From JADKBO01 sp965230345 (GTDB lineage: Bacteria > Bacteroidota > Bacteroidia > Chitinophagales > Saprospiraceae): a stretch of 64,000 nt of DNA. The translations under genes and the position numbers were made by a program. Location of the stretch: positions 1 to 64,000 of the forward strand of contig CBDDKR010000002.1 in assembly GCA_965230345.1 (NCBI GenBank), in the 5' to 3' direction. How positions within the stretch are numbered: position 1 is the first letter of the stretch; each line of letters starts with the position of its first letter. Below the pieces are notes generated by a model. The model did no database searches and was not told the origin of the DNA. It was given only the letters and a program-made list of their open reading frames with translations. Shown piece after piece: positions 63,076 to 64,000 of the stretch.

Positions 63076-64000
63076 ATGAGCTACGACACTAAATCGATCC
63101 GAAACGTTGTCTTAATGGGGCATTCTGGAAGTGGAAAAACTACCCTTGTAGAGTCTATGTTGTATGAATCAGGAGCCATTACTAGAAGAGGAAGCGTCGA
63201 AGAAGCCAATACAACATCTGATTATACCAATTTAGAAAAAACGAAAGGGAACTCATTCTTTTCATCATTGATGCATGCCAAATGGAGGGACAATAAAATC
63301 AATATTATTGACACACCGGGATTTGATGATTTTATTGGAGAAGTCGTAAGTTCTCTAAAAGTAGCTGATACCGGACTTATGGTAATAAATACTGCAAATG
63401 GTGTTGAGGTAGGAACAGAAATTTTATGGGAATATACTCAAGAATTTGGTACACCCACCATCTTAATTTTTAATCAAATGGATCATGATAAGGCCGATTA
63501 TGAATCCTCCTTATCACAAGCCAGAGATCGTTTCGGGAATAATGTTATTCCAATTCAGTACCCCAGACAATCGGGCTCTGATTTCAACTCTATTATAGAT
63601 GCTTTAAGGATGGTTATGTATGTATTCCCTTCAGATGGAGGGAAACCAGAAAAGCACCCAATTCCGGAAGAAGAATTGGATAGAGCCAATGATATGCACA
63701 ATGCACTTGTCGAAGTAGCAGCCGAAAATGAAGACGGACTTTTGGAAAAATACTTTGATGCAGGAACGCTTAGCGAAGAAGAATTAACATATGGTCTTAG
63801 AATTGCTTTGGCCAATCAACAATTCTATCCTGTCTTTATTGCTTCGGCAACCAATAACATGGGGAGTGGTAGAATAATGGGGTTCCTTAACGATATTGCT
63901 CCTTCACCGGCCGATTGTCCTCCCGCCAAATTAGAAGATGGTAATGAATTGATTTGTGATTCTAATGGAGAAACAGTGTTATTCATTTACAAAACACTAT
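63076..64000 (+). CDS. Elongation factor G-like GTPase, 5' part
   Basis: 308 residues before the right edge; the frame is open at 64000. P-loop GHSGSGKTT (G1), DTPGFDD (G3) and NQMD (G4, in place of NKxD) are present. The switch I region reads EKTKGNSFF rather than the canonical RGITI. These features resemble EF-G2/second EF-G-type paralogues in Bacteroidota rather than the housekeeping EF-G. The start ATG at 63076 gives MSYDTKSIRNVVLMGHSGSGKTT, a normal family N-terminus. A function in translation is likely but unproven. Confidence 0.85.
   Translation, partial: MSYDTKSIRNVVLMGHSGSGKTTLVESMLYESGAITRRGSVEEANTTSDYTNLEKTKGNSFFSSLMHAKWRDNKINIIDTPGFDDFIGEVVSSLKVADTGLMVINTANGVEVGTEILWEYTQEFGTPTILIFNQMDHDKADYESSLSQARDRFGNNVIPIQYPRQSGSDFNSIIDALRMVMYVFPSDGGKPEKHPIPEEELDRANDMHNALVEVAAENEDGLLEKYFDAGTLSEEELTYGLRIALANQQFYPVFIASATNNMGSGRIMGFLNDIAPSPADCPPAKLEDGNELICDSNGETVLFIYKTL

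Overview
The window is AT-rich DNA from a member of the Bacteroidota, most likely the Saprospiria (Saprospirales). The evidence is threefold. Three giant secreted proteins end in type IX secretion (T9SS) sorting tails, two of them with HYR-like repeats, a dockerin and a cohesin-like domain. Many genes are preceded by the Bacteroidota -7 promoter element TAnnTTTG and lack a clear Shine-Dalgarno. The gene repertoire (DPP IV, mtaB, exbB-exbD-exbD, parE/parC, Nif3 plus zinc-ribbon pair) fits the phylum. The class-level placement is inference. Both edges cut genes: a flippase-like membrane protein on the left and an EF-G-like GTPase on the right.

Layout. 0-4 kb: membrane protein, heptose-1-phosphate adenylyltransferase, Nif3, coiled-coil zinc ribbon protein and a TPR protein, all on +. 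4-7.6 kb: a compact three-gene glycosyltransferase operon on -. 8-16.4 kb, on +: DPP IV, mtaB, an SH3 protein, a TPR/acidic/TonB_C-like protein, a beta-helix lipoprotein and a HupE-like protein. 16.5-23.8 kb: an S24/XRE repressor, DUF3467, ruvB, an ExbB/ExbD energy-transduction operon, tRNA-Ser(GGA), divergent tatD and RNase H genes, def and ruvX. 23.9-36.5 kb: two very large paralogous T9SS surface proteins (1442 and 2309 aa) and a small secreted protein upstream of the larger one. 36.9-38.9 kb: an unknown polytopic membrane protein and a small lipoprotein.

39.2-49.6 kb: iscS-iscU-iscA, an aspartoacylase-like gene with an acidic partner, parE, ferritin, a sodium:solute symporter and parC. 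50.2-56.3 kb: a tightly overlapping run terC-apbE-exonuclease-MbnP-like-MbnH-like, then a TPR lipoprotein with its own putative promoter. 56.5-61.8 kb: a third T9SS protein (1743 aa) with duplicated modules and a Kazal-like domain. 62-63 kb: a small PD-(D/E)XK-like ORF beside apparently decayed sequence, then the EF-G-like gene.

The most unusual parts are: (i) the surface-protein locus 23.9-36.5 kb, where dockerin and cohesin-like modules sit on the same chains and the genes share leader and pre-terminator sequences; (ii) an MbnP-like protein that appears to lack the Trp-containing family motif, next to its MbnH-like di-heme partner; (iii) perfect dyads and terminator-like hairpins, two of them lying within signal-peptide coding sequence. 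No CRISPR array, prophage, intact insertion sequence or rRNA gene was found. All assignments come from reading the sequence; no database search was possible.
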